Assembly: GCF_001881565.1 (NCBI RefSeq)
Contig: NZ_MPDJ01000014.1
Coordinates: forward strand, 20,640 to 84,639
Reading direction: 5' to 3'
Length of the DNA stretch: 64,000 nt
Origin: Eisenbergiella tayi
Lineage (GTDB): Bacteria > Bacillota > Clostridia > Lachnospirales > Lachnospiraceae
This document shows, in pieces, positions 18,670-27,562 of the stretch; within the stretch, counting starts at the first letter, position 1; the number at the start of each line of letters is the position of its first letter. The notes under the pieces were generated by a model that saw only the letters and a list, made by a program, of their open reading frames with translations, searched no databases and was not told the origin of the DNA. Position numbers and translations under genes: made by a program.

Positions 18670-20814
18670 ATGGACGATATGCAGGATAAGGCTCCATGGT
18701 ATAAACGTACCTTTTTATGGGGGCAGACCAATTTGACGGAGGATGATCCCGAAAAATGTGATTTGGATTTCTGGATTGATTATTGGAAAAAAACAGGGGT
18801 GGAAGGGGTCATTATTAATTGCGGCGGAATCGTAAGCTATTATAAGAGCAGGTTCACGGCGCAGTATAAGGCAAAATATCTGGGAGATAAGGACTATTTC
18901 GGTCTCTGGAAGGATGCGGCCAGACAGGCAGGGCTTGCTGTGGTGGCGCGTATGGATATTAACGCCACAACGGAGACTCTGTATTCTTCAAACCCGGAAT
19001 GGTACTGCAGGGATAAAGAAGGAAATCCGTATCTGTCTCAGGGAAGATATGTTGCCTGTGTGAACGGCGGCTACTATCAGGAATTCCTCCCTCAGGTTTT
19101 TCAGGAGATCATTGAGAACTATCATCCTGACGGTTTTGCAGACAACAGCTGGGCGGGTATGAAGCGGACAGATATCTGTTATTGTGAAAACTGCCGGAAA
19201 AAGTTCCGGGAAGAGTACCGGATGGAGCTGCCGGAAAAAGAAGACTGGGAAGATCCGGTTTACCGGAAGTGGGTGCGCTGGAACTATCAGCTGAGGATCC
19301 GGAACTGGCATTTCTTTAATAAAGTTACAAGGAAGGCAGGAGGAGAAGACTGCCGGTGGTTTGGGATGCTGACGGCGGATCCGTTTGATACAGGCGAACG
19401 TTTTTATGATATCAAAGCGTTGGTAAAGGATTCGGATTTCGTTTTCAGTGATCAGCAGAGCAGAGATCCCATTGACGGATTTGAACAGAATTCAGTGAAC
19501 GGAAATCTTCTGCGTCTGGCTTCTTCAGAAAATATACTTGTTGCGGAAAGCATGGCGCATTATTATAAAGGCCTGCGTACCTTCCGGCTGAGTGCGGCGC
19601 CAAGACAGGAAGTGCGCAACTGGATGCTCACCGGTATAAGCGGAGGTATCATGCCCTGGTATCATTTTGTGGGCGGAGGGACACAGGATCGGAGAAAGTT
19701 CCGGATTTCCGATGATTTGTTCCGGTGGTTTAAAAAGCAGGAGCCATATCTTCATGACAGGGTAAACTGTGCCTGTGTAGGACTTGTATGGAATCAGGAA
19801 AGCGCGGTCTATTATGGCAGAGGGCATGGAAAAGAGGTCTGCGGCTATCCGTTTGCCGGATTTGCACGGTCACTTTCAAAAGCGGGGATTCCTTTCGTGC
19901 CGGTTCATGCGGATGATATAGAAAAATATGGAAATCGGCTGGAAACCATTATTCTGCCGAACGTGGCTGTTTTGTCATGGGAGCAGGAAGAGCAGGTTAT
20001 CCGGTTCCTTCAGTCCGGCAAAGGCCTTGTCATGACCGGTATGACCGGACGGATGGATGAAGAAGGAGAAGAAAGAGCCCAGGAGGAGTGTTTGCTCTGG
20101 GAATTTCTCGGACTCAGCAAAAGCGGCTCTGTTACAGGGGTATGCGGTGACAGCAAAGATGACTGGATGAATCATGAGACCCATAATTATCTGAAGGGCA
20201 ACGATACGTTTAATCCTCTTCTGGAAGGTCTGGAGGATACTTCGATTCTGCCTTTTGGAGGATCCGTAGTGGAGACAGCAAGCAGCGGGCCGCTGGAAGC
20301 TATTTTCCATTTGATTCCGGCATTCCCTATTTATCCCCCGGAGTTTTCCTGGATACGGGAAGAGAGGGAAGACCTGGGAACCATTTTTGCAGGGGAATTG
20401 GAAAACGGGGCCAGGGTGGTATATATGCCGGCGGATGTGGATCGCTGCTATGCCCGTTTTTATCTTCCGGATATGGGGAAACTGCTGGAAAATGCGGTGC
20501 GCTATACGGCAAAGAACCGATTCCCGGTAAGTGTTGAAGGAAAAGGGCATATTCAGTGCGATGCGTATGTTCAGGGGAAAAAGTTAATTCTCCATCTGGT
20601 GAATCTGTGCGGCTGCGATGGTCCGGTGGGAAGTGTAACAGATAATCTGCCTACAGGGCCTGTCATAATAAAAATTACATCATATCCGATGGAGGAGGAA
20701 GCTGTTTCGCTGGTATCCGGAAAGAAGCTTCCCATATACCAGGAAGGGGAATGGAAATGTATCAGGCTGGAACAATTAGAAGAGCAGGAGATGATTCTGG
20801 CATCTATGAAGTAG
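18670..20814 (+). CDS. Putative glycoside hydrolase with beta-galactosidase-trimerisation-like domain (GHL6-like)
   Basis: 714 residues from ATG 18670, after GGGAGGA; the frame continues upstream without a site. The N-terminal barrel (about 1-350) has YWKKTGVEGVIINCGG, a HPDGFADN segment with D154/D158, and a C170-Y-C172-E-N-C175 metal-type cysteine cluster, as in uncharacterised GHL6/alpha-fucosidase-like barrels. Residues about 390-520 look like the beta-galactosidase trimerisation (glutamine-amidotransferase-like) domain. Function is not established; it may be a glycosidase or lyase acting with the GH2 enzyme 16 bases upstream. Confidence 0.7.
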   Translation: MDDMQDKAPWYKRTFLWGQTNLTEDDPEKCDLDFWIDYWKKTGVEGVIINCGGIVSYYKSRFTAQYKAKYLGDKDYFGLWKDAARQAGLAVVARMDINATTETLYSSNPEWYCRDKEGNPYLSQGRYVACVNGGYYQEFLPQVFQEIIENYHPDGFADNSWAGMKRTDICYCENCRKKFREEYRMELPEKEDWEDPVYRKWVRWNYQLRIRNWHFFNKVTRKAGGEDCRWFGMLTADPFDTGERFYDIKALVKDSDFVFSDQQSRDPIDGFEQNSVNGNLLRLASSENILVAESMAHYYKGLRTFRLSAAPRQEVRNWMLTGISGGIMPWYHFVGGGTQDRRKFRISDDLFRWFKKQEPYLHDRVNCACVGLVWNQESAVYYGRGHGKEVCGYPFAGFARSLSKAGIPFVPVHADDIEKYGNRLETIILPNVAVLSWEQEEQVIRFLQSGKGLVMTGMTGRMDEEGEERAQEECLLWEFLGLSKSGSVTGVCGDSKDDWMNHETHNYLKGNDTFNPLLEGLEDTSILPFGGSVVETASSGPLEAIFHLIPAFPIYPPEFSWIREEREDLGTIFAGELENGARVVYMPADVDRCYARFYLPDMGKLLENAVRYTAKNRFPVSVEGKGHIQCDAYVQGKKLILHLVNLCGCDGPVGSVTDNLPTGPVIIKITSYPMEEEAVSLVSGKKLPIYQEGEWKCIRLEQLEEQEMILASMK

Positions 20815-20819
20815 AGGCT

Positions 20820-22061
20820 ATGCGCCGGGATGCGGAAACTGTTATTCAGAAAACAATTGAAGATGTGCTGCCGATGAAGGCAGTGCGGGAGGTTTTGGAG
20901 GAGATTGCCTTAACCAAACCTGTTTATGTCATTGCGATAGGGAAGGCGGCATGGGGAATGGCGGATGAAGCCGCCCGGCTGCTGGGCTCCCGCATTGTGG
21001 AAGGTATTGTGGTTACCAAATACGGGCATTCGAAGGGGAATATTGAGGGATTTCAGATTATGGAAACGGCTCATCCGTTCCCGGATGATAATTCGATGCT
21101 CGCAGCCGGAAAAGTGCTTGAACTGGCGGATCGGGTGACCGAAAACGAAGAGGTTCTCCTGCTTTTGTCGGGAGGAGGCTCAGCCTTAGTGGAGATGCCG
21201 GCTGCCGGCCTTACTCTTCCGGAGGTGACACGGGTGACGGAAATCCTGCTGAAATGCGGAGCCAATATTGTGGAAATCAATACGGTACGCAAGCATCTTT
21301 CCGCGATTAAGGGCGGAAAACTGGCAAAACATCTTCAGCCAGCCACAGGATATGCTATTATTCTTTCGGATGTGGTGGGAAACCATCCTGAAATGATTGC
21401 ATCAGGAATGACGTATCCGGATGCAACCGATGCGCCGGAAGTGATGGAAGTTATTGAAAAGTATCATTTGGATGTGGAAGATAAGGTAATCCGCGTCCTG
21501 GAAAAGTCGGAGGAAACTCTGGTTTCCAATATCACGAATATTGTGAAAGGAAATGTAGAGGAACTATGCAGCTCTGCGGCGGAGCATGTCAGGGAACTGG
21601 GATATAAGCCGTATATATTCTCTACAAATGCGGATTGTGAAGCAAAGAGCCTGGGGCAGTGGTTTGCACGGACAGCAAAGGCGATCCGAGAGGATAATCC
21701 CTGGAAGCTGGAGCTGCCATGTGCAGTGATTGTAGGAGGGGAAACCGTAGTTAAGGTGACCGGAAACGGGCTGGGAGGGAGAAATCAGGAAATCGCCCTC
21801 CAGGCGGCGGAAGGGATACAGGGGATGGAGAAGACGGTTCTGTTTTCCCTGGCTTCCGATGGTACGGACGGCCCTACGGATGCTGCCGGAGGAATCGTGG
21901 ACGGCTATACCGTAAAAGCGCTTGAGGATAAGGGGATGAACATCAGGGAGTACCTGGAAGACAATGACGCATACTGCGCCCTGCAGGAGGTTAACGGTCT
22001 GATAATGACGGGACCTACGGGAACCAATGTAAATGATGTTACAGTATTATTAATCAAATAG
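20820..22061 (+). CDS. Glycerate 2-kinase (DUF4147-MOFRL family)
   Basis: 413 residues from ATG 20820. In-frame ATGs at 20751 and 20757 would overlap the previous gene by over 60 bases; alignment with the decayed copy at 9097 favours the shorter form. Recognisable segments are VIAIGKAAWGMADEA, ETAHPFPDDNS, LLLSGGGSALVE, the MOFRL-domain GLGGRNQEIAL and SDGTDGPTDAAGG. The enzyme phosphorylates D-glycerate with ATP to 2-phosphoglycerate, feeding lower glycolysis. Its presence indicates that the pathway here yields glycerate, or a glycerate-like acid. Closed by the terminator at 22068. Confidence 0.9.
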   Translation: MRRDAETVIQKTIEDVLPMKAVREVLEEIALTKPVYVIAIGKAAWGMADEAARLLGSRIVEGIVVTKYGHSKGNIEGFQIMETAHPFPDDNSMLAAGKVLELADRVTENEEVLLLLSGGGSALVEMPAAGLTLPEVTRVTEILLKCGANIVEINTVRKHLSAIKGGKLAKHLQPATGYAIILSDVVGNHPEMIASGMTYPDATDAPEVMEVIEKYHLDVEDKVIRVLEKSEETLVSNITNIVKGNVEELCSSAAEHVRELGYKPYIFSTNADCEAKSLGQWFARTAKAIREDNPWKLELPCAVIVGGETVVKVTGNGLGGRNQEIALQAAEGIQGMEKTVLFSLASDGTDGPTDAAGGIVDGYTVKALEDKGMNIREYLEDNDAYCALQEVNGLIMTGPTGTNVNDVTVLLIK

Positions 22062-22067
22062 GGCATG

Positions 22068-22102
22068 GAAACCTCTGATAAGAAGTCAGAGGTTTTTCTT
22101 TT
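22068..22102 (+). terminator. Rho-independent terminator after the glycerate kinase
   Basis: AACCTCTGA / TCAGAGGTT stem, TAAGAAG loop and TTTCTTTT tail. It separates the 9-22 kb transport/hydrolase block from the glycyl radical enzyme cluster. Confidence 0.85.
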
Positions 22103-22291
22103 GTCTGCCGATTTATTCTTTGTATCTGCAATACAAAAAAGGAAGGGAAATTTGTAACATGGTCTGTTTGCTCAAAAGGGTTAATTTTGTATAGTTAAGT
22201 CAAGGTTAATCATACTGTAGGGAAGCCGCAGGGATAACCAGGTATTTTAGATACTCTATACAGAATAAACAGGTGAAGGAGAGCGGAGATT

Positions 22292-23251
22292 ATGAAAGCA
22301 GTAGTTATCGGAGGATGCGGACACATCGGAACATATTTGGTTCCCAGGCTTGTAAAAGCGGGTTATCAGGTGGTAAGTGTGACAAGAGGACAGAGTAAGC
22401 CTTATTTGCCCAGCCACGCATGGGATGAAGTGGAAAATGTCATCCTTGACAGAGAAGAGGAAGAGAAAGACGGTACGTTCGGCAAAAAGATTGCTGCAAT
22501 GAATGCGGATGTGGTAATCGATCTGATTACTTTTAAGGCGGAAAGCACCTATCAGATGGTGGAAGCCCTGAAGGGAACCAATCTTTCTCATTATTTATTC
22601 TGTGCATCCATTTGGGCGCACGGACATGCGACAATCGTTCCTGCTCCGGAGGATCTTCCCAGACATCCGCTGGAAGATTACGGAATCAACAAAGCAAAAA
22701 GTGAAGCCTATCTTCATGAGCAATACAGAAAAGACGGTTTTCCGGAAACGGTTGTAATGCCCGGCCATATTACCGGACCCGGCTGGAACTGCATTAACCC
22801 TACCGGAAATCTGGATCCTCTTGTTTTCCAGAAGATCGGCAGAGGAGAAGGCATTGTCCTTCCCAATATGGGAATGGAAACCGTACATCATGTTCATGCC
22901 GATGACGTGGCACAGGTGTTTATGAATGCAATCTGCTACAGAGGCCAGGCTCTTGGCGAAAGCTTCCATGCGGTTGCGCCTCATGCCATGACGCTGCTTG
23001 GATTTGCGGAAGCTATGTATGCATGGTTTGGAAAACAGCCCGATATCTCATTCCTTCCCTGGAAAGAATGGTGTGAACATACGGCTGTTGACAGCTTTAT
23101 CAACAGTACATGGTCTCATGTAACACACAGCGATAATTATAGTATTGAAAAAGGCAAGAGACTGATAAACTATAATCCCCGTTATACCATCCTTCAGGCA
23201 GTGGAGGAAAGTGTAAACAGCATGCTGGAACGCGGGGTTATTACCGTATAG
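22292..23251 (+). CDS. NAD(P)-dependent epimerase/dehydratase family protein
   Basis: 319 residues after AAGGAG. The N-terminal GGCGHIGTYLV Rossmann motif and a Y-GIN-K pair (the YxxxK catalytic signature of extended SDRs) are clear. Unlike nucleotide-sugar epimerases, it lacks an obvious nucleotide-diphosphate binding signature and more resembles free-sugar or sugar-acid dehydrogenases of the family. First gene after the terminator and thus probably the first of the glycyl radical enzyme operon. It may oxidise or epimerise the sugar that the operon degrades. Confidence 0.8.
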   Translation: MKAVVIGGCGHIGTYLVPRLVKAGYQVVSVTRGQSKPYLPSHAWDEVENVILDREEEEKDGTFGKKIAAMNADVVIDLITFKAESTYQMVEALKGTNLSHYLFCASIWAHGHATIVPAPEDLPRHPLEDYGINKAKSEAYLHEQYRKDGFPETVVMPGHITGPGWNCINPTGNLDPLVFQKIGRGEGIVLPNMGMETVHHVHADDVAQVFMNAICYRGQALGESFHAVAPHAMTLLGFAEAMYAWFGKQPDISFLPWKEWCEHTAVDSFINSTWSHVTHSDNYSIEKGKRLINYNPRYTILQAVEESVNSMLERGVITV

Positions 23252-23316
23252 TTATAAGACATAGTCAGGGAAACCCTGCTGAGGCAGGGGATCCCTTTTG
23301 AAAAGGAGCAGAGAGC

Positions 23317-24249
23317 ATGAAATATTGTAAACTGGGAAAAACGGATATTTCCATATCCAGAGTGACTCATGGATGTATGGAGCTGGGAGGCGGACGGTGG
23401 AAAACTTTGGATAAGGAGTCCAACAGCGCCCTTTTAAAAACCGCTTTGGAAAATGGAATCACCACATTTGATACGGCGGAAGGCTACGGAGCCGGCGCTT
23501 CAGAGCTGATTGTGGGAGAAGCATTGAAGGACAGAAGAAAAGACTGTGTGATAGCGACCAAGGTGCTTCCTGATAATCTGAGGGCTGCTGATGTGAGAAA
23601 AGCGGCGGAAGGAAGCCTGAAGAGACTGCAGACGGATTATATTGATTTGCTGTATGTTCATTGGCCCAATGCCGGGATACCCATTTCGGAAACCCTCGGT
23701 GAATTTATTAAATTAAAAGAAGAAGGTAAGATACGGGCAATCGGCGTTTCTAATTTCAGCCTGGAGCAATTGAAGGAAGCGATGGAAATAACCCACATAG
23801 ACGCCCTTCAGCCGGAATATAACCTTCTCCAGAGAAAGATTGAGGATGGACTGCTTTCCTATTGTGCAGATAATCAAATCAGTGTTCTCAGCTATAATTC
23901 TATTGCGAAGGGAATCCTTTCCGGAGTATTCCATTTTAATGGGGTGAAACTGGATGCAGAGGATTTCAGAAATGAAAAACCTTTATTTTTCCCTGAGAAC
24001 CTGGAAACGGAGAAACCGCTGATGAACAGCCTGAAGGCGGTTGCCCAGGCACATAACGGCACGATTTCCCAGATAGCGGCAGCCTGGGTGCTTGCACAGA
24101 GAGGTATGAGCTCCGCAATCATAGGAACACAGAACCCCCGTCATTTTGTGGAAAATATCCACAGCGTGGATATAGAGCTGACACAGGAAGAAATAGATGT
24201 ACTGAATAAAACCAGCAGTGAAGTAATCGGTAAACTTATCGGTGTGTGA
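23317..24249 (+). CDS. Aldo/keto reductase
   Basis: 310 residues after AAAAGGAG. The catalytic tetrad is complete: D52 and Y57 in FDTAEGYG, K82 in ATKV and H115 in YVHWP. The IGVSNFSLEQL segment and C-terminal AAAWVLAQRGMSSAIIGTQN cofactor region are typical. It should interconvert an aldehyde or ketone of a sugar and the alcohol with NAD(P)H. It ends six bases before the activase, indicating one transcript. Confidence 0.9.
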   Translation: MKYCKLGKTDISISRVTHGCMELGGGRWKTLDKESNSALLKTALENGITTFDTAEGYGAGASELIVGEALKDRRKDCVIATKVLPDNLRAADVRKAAEGSLKRLQTDYIDLLYVHWPNAGIPISETLGEFIKLKEEGKIRAIGVSNFSLEQLKEAMEITHIDALQPEYNLLQRKIEDGLLSYCADNQISVLSYNSIAKGILSGVFHFNGVKLDAEDFRNEKPLFFPENLETEKPLMNSLKAVAQAHNGTISQIAAAWVLAQRGMSSAIIGTQNPRHFVENIHSVDIELTQEEIDVLNKTSSEVIGKLIGV

Positions 24250-24255
24250 GGAAAA

Positions 24256-25155
24256 ATGGAAACTGGAATTGTAATGGATATTGACCATTTTGCTGTTCAT
24301 GACGGCCCCGGGATCAGAACCTGTCTGTTCCTGAAGGGCTGCCCGCTTACATGTCTCTGGTGCCATTCGCCGGAATCTCAGCTGAGAGAGCCTCAGATTC
24401 TGTTTGCACAAAACAGGTGCGTGAAATGTGGGCTGTGTGCAGCTGCCTGCGAGAATTACGGACAGATTCTGGATGAGGAAGGAAACCGGGAATACCGGAG
24501 GGAAAACTGCCGTGGGTGCAGGCGCTGTGTGGAAAGCTGTCCGACGGGTGCGCTGTTTGTTTCCGGAATGCAGATGAGTGTAACAGAAGCGGCGGCAGAA
24601 CTGATTCAGGATAAGCTCTTTTATAAGAACAGCGGCGGCGGTGTGACAATAAGCGGCGGAGAATGTTTGCTTCAGCCGGTCTTTACAAAGCAGCTGCTGA
24701 TGCGTATGAAGGCAGAAGGCATCCATACAATTGTAGAAACCTCCGGCTGCGGCAAAAAGGAAGACCTGCTGGCCCTGGCTGATTATACGGATACCTTTTA
24801 TTATGATTTTAAACTGGCGGATCCTGCGATGTTTGAGAAGTATACAGGAGGAAACCTGAATACGGTCAGGGAAAATCTGGAGGCGCTGAGAGAAAAAACG
24901 GACAGGATTGTACTGCGTATTCCGTTGATTCCCTACATAACAGACACCATGGAAAATATAAAAGAAGCTTATAAAACAGCTCAGAGACTGGAAATCAGGC
25001 AGATTCACCTGCTTCCCTATAACCAAAGTGCCGGAGCCAAATATGAATGGTGCGGCAGAAATTATGAGATTGGGGATAAGGGAAGAAATACGGCATGGGC
25101 TGAAGAGCTTTGTAAAGCTGCGCCGCGGGAAATAGAAGCAACAATCATGAAATGA
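24256..25155 (+). CDS. Glycyl radical enzyme activating enzyme (radical SAM, PflA-like)
   Basis: 299 residues. The radical-SAM cluster is C29-xxx-C33-xx-C36, followed by a two-cluster ferredoxin insertion with C55, C58, C61, C65 and C85, C88, C91, C95, the arrangement of activases for glycerol/choline-type glycyl radical enzymes rather than pyruvate formate-lyase activase, which lacks the insertion. GGGVTISGGECLLQ binds SAM. It creates the glycyl radical on the enzyme encoded next; start regions overlap or nearly touch it, so the two are made together. Oxygen sensitive by nature. Confidence 0.95.
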   Translation: METGIVMDIDHFAVHDGPGIRTCLFLKGCPLTCLWCHSPESQLREPQILFAQNRCVKCGLCAAACENYGQILDEEGNREYRRENCRGCRRCVESCPTGALFVSGMQMSVTEAAAELIQDKLFYKNSGGGVTISGGECLLQPVFTKQLLMRMKAEGIHTIVETSGCGKKEDLLALADYTDTFYYDFKLADPAMFEKYTGGNLNTVRENLEALREKTDRIVLRIPLIPYITDTMENIKEAYKTAQRLEIRQIHLLPYNQSAGAKYEWCGRNYEIGDKGRNTAWAEELCKAAPREIEATIMK

Positions 25156-25187
25156 TTTCATTTGGCACAGTAAGGAAGGAAATGGGA

Positions 25188-27521
25188 ATGAAAACTTTTG
25201 ATATCGAACAGTATTCTCGCAGAATCGTTGAAAGCAAGCCCTCACAGAGAGTTTCCTGGCTGATTGATGCGACAAGGGAAAATATGCTTGTTAAAAATGA
25301 AAAAGCACCGGATCCGCCGTCTGTCTTGAATGAAAAAACGGGAAAGCTTCCCGTAATCATAAGGAAAGCGATGGCAGAACGCGCGAAATTATCCTGTGCG
25401 CCGGTGGGTATCTGGGATAAACAGGTCTTTGCGGGATGCTTTACGCTGCGTGAGGAAAGAATTGTCAATACATATGCCCTTCCTGAATTCGCGTATCCGG
25501 AGGAACAAAAGGAAGGAGAAAAATATGGTTTTGGTATTTACTCCATGTTCGGCCATATTTCACCTGATTATAAAAGGCTGCTGAAGCTGGGGACTGACGG
25601 AATAAGAAAAATGGCAGCAGAACAGCTGAAGACGGCAGAGGATGAAACCGCACGGGCTTTTTTACAGGCTGTGCTGATTTCGCTGGAAGGTCTGGAGATT
25701 TATGCTTCCCGTCATGTGGATATGCTGCTTGCCAAAAGTGAGGCGGAGGAGGATCCCGTGCGCAGACAGGAACTGCTGAGGACTGCGGCTGCGCTTGGCA
25801 GAGTGCCCAGATATCCTGCCTCTTCTTTCTTTGAAGCGTGCCAGTCGGCCTGGCTTCTGCATTTGGCGCTGCAGCTGACGGATAATTACCTGGCGCTGGG
25901 ACGTCCGGATCAGTATCTGTATCCCTATCTGGAAAAGGATCTGAAAGAAAACAGGCTCACTGTGGAGGAAGCCCAGGAATTAACCGATTTGTATATGCTG
26001 AAATTCAATGAGCGTTCCCAGGACAATGAAGTGGCTGCAGAAATGATGGATCTTGAAATGGAACAGCAGAAGCAGGAAAAGAAATGGGAAGAACGTAAGC
26101 TCTATGACATCGGACAGCAGAGATACAACGTCAGGGATACCATTGACGCCATCAATCACTGGAACCAGAACGTGATGATTGGGGGATGCATCCCGGAAAC
26201 AGGGGAAGATGCCACCAATCTGATGACGGTGATGATGCTGGAATCCTTCCGGCGTATGAGAATGACAAATCCTGTTTTATCGGTCAGACTGAGCGGGCAG
26301 ACACCGGATTATCTGAAACGCCAGACGGCCATTACCCTGAAAACCGGAGGCGGGCTTCCTGCCTTATATAATGATGAAACCGTTATAAAAGGATATCAGA
26401 AGTTTGGAGTGGATCTGGAGGATGCAAGAGATTACGCGAATAATGGCTGCTGGGAATGTATCCTGCCGGGGAAAACGGATTTTTATTTCATAAAGCTTAA
26501 TGCTCTGAAATGTATGGAATGGGCTCTGAATCACGGAAGGTGTCATATTGACGGAAAACAGGAAGTGCCGGATCAGGGAGATGTCTCAGAAATAACGGAT
26601 TTTGAGGCTCTGTATAAGAGAGTGCTGGATAACTTTAAAATCGTTATGGAAGGGGCGGCGGCCCATATGGTGGAGACACAGCATCTTCGTTCTATTGTAG
26701 CGCCTGTCCCGCTTCTTTCCGCTTTTCTGGAGGGGCCTGTGGAGAAAGGAAAGGACATGACGCAGATGGGCGCCCGGTTTATCCTGGGAGGAACCATTGC
26801 CGAAGGTATCAGCCATGTCATCGATTCTCTGTGTGCAATCCGCAGAGTGGTTTTCCAGGAAAAATATTGCACGATGACGGAACTGGCCGATGCCATCGAT
26901 CATAATTTCGAAGGAAATGAAAAACTCAGGAATAAGCTGGATTCCTGTCCGAAATATGGGGCCAATGAAGAGGAAGCGGATGAAATAGGGGTTCGTCTCA
27001 CCCATGACTATGCGGAGCTGATGATGGAAATCGACGGGAAATACCCGGAAATGAAATTTATGCCGGGCATAGGAACGTTTTCCTGGTATATAGCAGTCGG
27101 CAACGGGACGGGAGCCAGTGCGGACGGACGGCTTGCTGCGGAACCTGTCGCAAGTAATTTTTCTCCTTCCAAAGGGGCAATGACAAAAGGCATTACGGGA
27201 GCGCTTCTGTCCTTCTCGAAAATGAATCTGGATGTTATGCCGCTGGGCTCGCCGTTGGATCTGGGAATGGCAGGGCAATATGTGCAGGGAGAAGAAGGAA
27301 CAAAGCGGCTGGTCGGCCTGATGGATACTTTCACGCAGCTGGGAGGCAATCTGCTGACAATCAGCGTGGCGGACAGCGAGACTCTGCGGGATGCGCAGAA
27401 GCATCCGGAAAATTACAAAGATCTGCGGGTCCGTATGGGCGGATGGTCGGCTTACTTCACCATGCTCAGCAAAGAACAGCAGGAGCATCATATTAAAAAG
27501 AGTGAATCCGGATTTTTCTGA
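25188..27521 (+). CDS. Glycyl radical enzyme, uncharacterised subgroup (diol dehydratase/lyase-like)
   Basis: 777 residues from ATG 25188, which has AAGGAAGGA well spaced; ATG 25152 lies in the activase gene. The thiyl-radical cysteine is C421 in NNGCWEC, with E423 at the +2 position as in eliminases (Cys-x-Glu), and a further C424. The glycyl-radical loop is RMGGWSAYF with G752 as the radical glycine, 26 residues from the C terminus. Characterised dehydratase-type enzymes such as glycerol, propanediol, choline and hydroxyproline lyases usually read GCVEP at the cysteine; GCWEC is different, so the substrate is open. It is not pyruvate formate-lyase, which has an adjacent Cys-Cys pair. Neighbours suggest a sugar-derived polyol or hydroxy acid as substrate. 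Confidence 0.92.
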   Translation: MKTFDIEQYSRRIVESKPSQRVSWLIDATRENMLVKNEKAPDPPSVLNEKTGKLPVIIRKAMAERAKLSCAPVGIWDKQVFAGCFTLREERIVNTYALPEFAYPEEQKEGEKYGFGIYSMFGHISPDYKRLLKLGTDGIRKMAAEQLKTAEDETARAFLQAVLISLEGLEIYASRHVDMLLAKSEAEEDPVRRQELLRTAAALGRVPRYPASSFFEACQSAWLLHLALQLTDNYLALGRPDQYLYPYLEKDLKENRLTVEEAQELTDLYMLKFNERSQDNEVAAEMMDLEMEQQKQEKKWEERKLYDIGQQRYNVRDTIDAINHWNQNVMIGGCIPETGEDATNLMTVMMLESFRRMRMTNPVLSVRLSGQTPDYLKRQTAITLKTGGGLPALYNDETVIKGYQKFGVDLEDARDYANNGCWECILPGKTDFYFIKLNALKCMEWALNHGRCHIDGKQEVPDQGDVSEITDFEALYKRVLDNFKIVMEGAAAHMVETQHLRSIVAPVPLLSAFLEGPVEKGKDMTQMGARFILGGTIAEGISHVIDSLCAIRRVVFQEKYCTMTELADAIDHNFEGNEKLRNKLDSCPKYGANEEEADEIGVRLTHDYAELMMEIDGKYPEMKFMPGIGTFSWYIAVGNGTGASADGRLAAEPVASNFSPSKGAMTKGITGALLSFSKMNLDVMPLGSPLDLGMAGQYVQGEEGTKRLVGLMDTFTQLGGNLLTISVADSETLRDAQKHPENYKDLRVRMGGWSAYFTMLSKEQQEHHIKKSESGFF

Positions 27522-27562
27522 CAGACAGGAAAAGGTGCCGGTATCAGTAAAGGGGGAAGCGT

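Noticed and set aside
23983..25275. Long - strand frame of 430 codons
   Set aside because: Antisense to the reductase, activase and enzyme start, which all have catalytic motifs; the frame is cysteine/phenylalanine/serine rich and typical of a shadow.
26586..27491. Open - strand frame of 301 codons
   Set aside because: Antisense to the glycyl radical enzyme; no domain and no upstream site.
25188..27521. Pyruvate formate-lyase or choline trimethylamine-lyase
   Set aside because: Pyruvate formate-lyase needs an adjacent Cys-Cys pair; choline lyase generally has GCVEP. Neither fits GCWEC.
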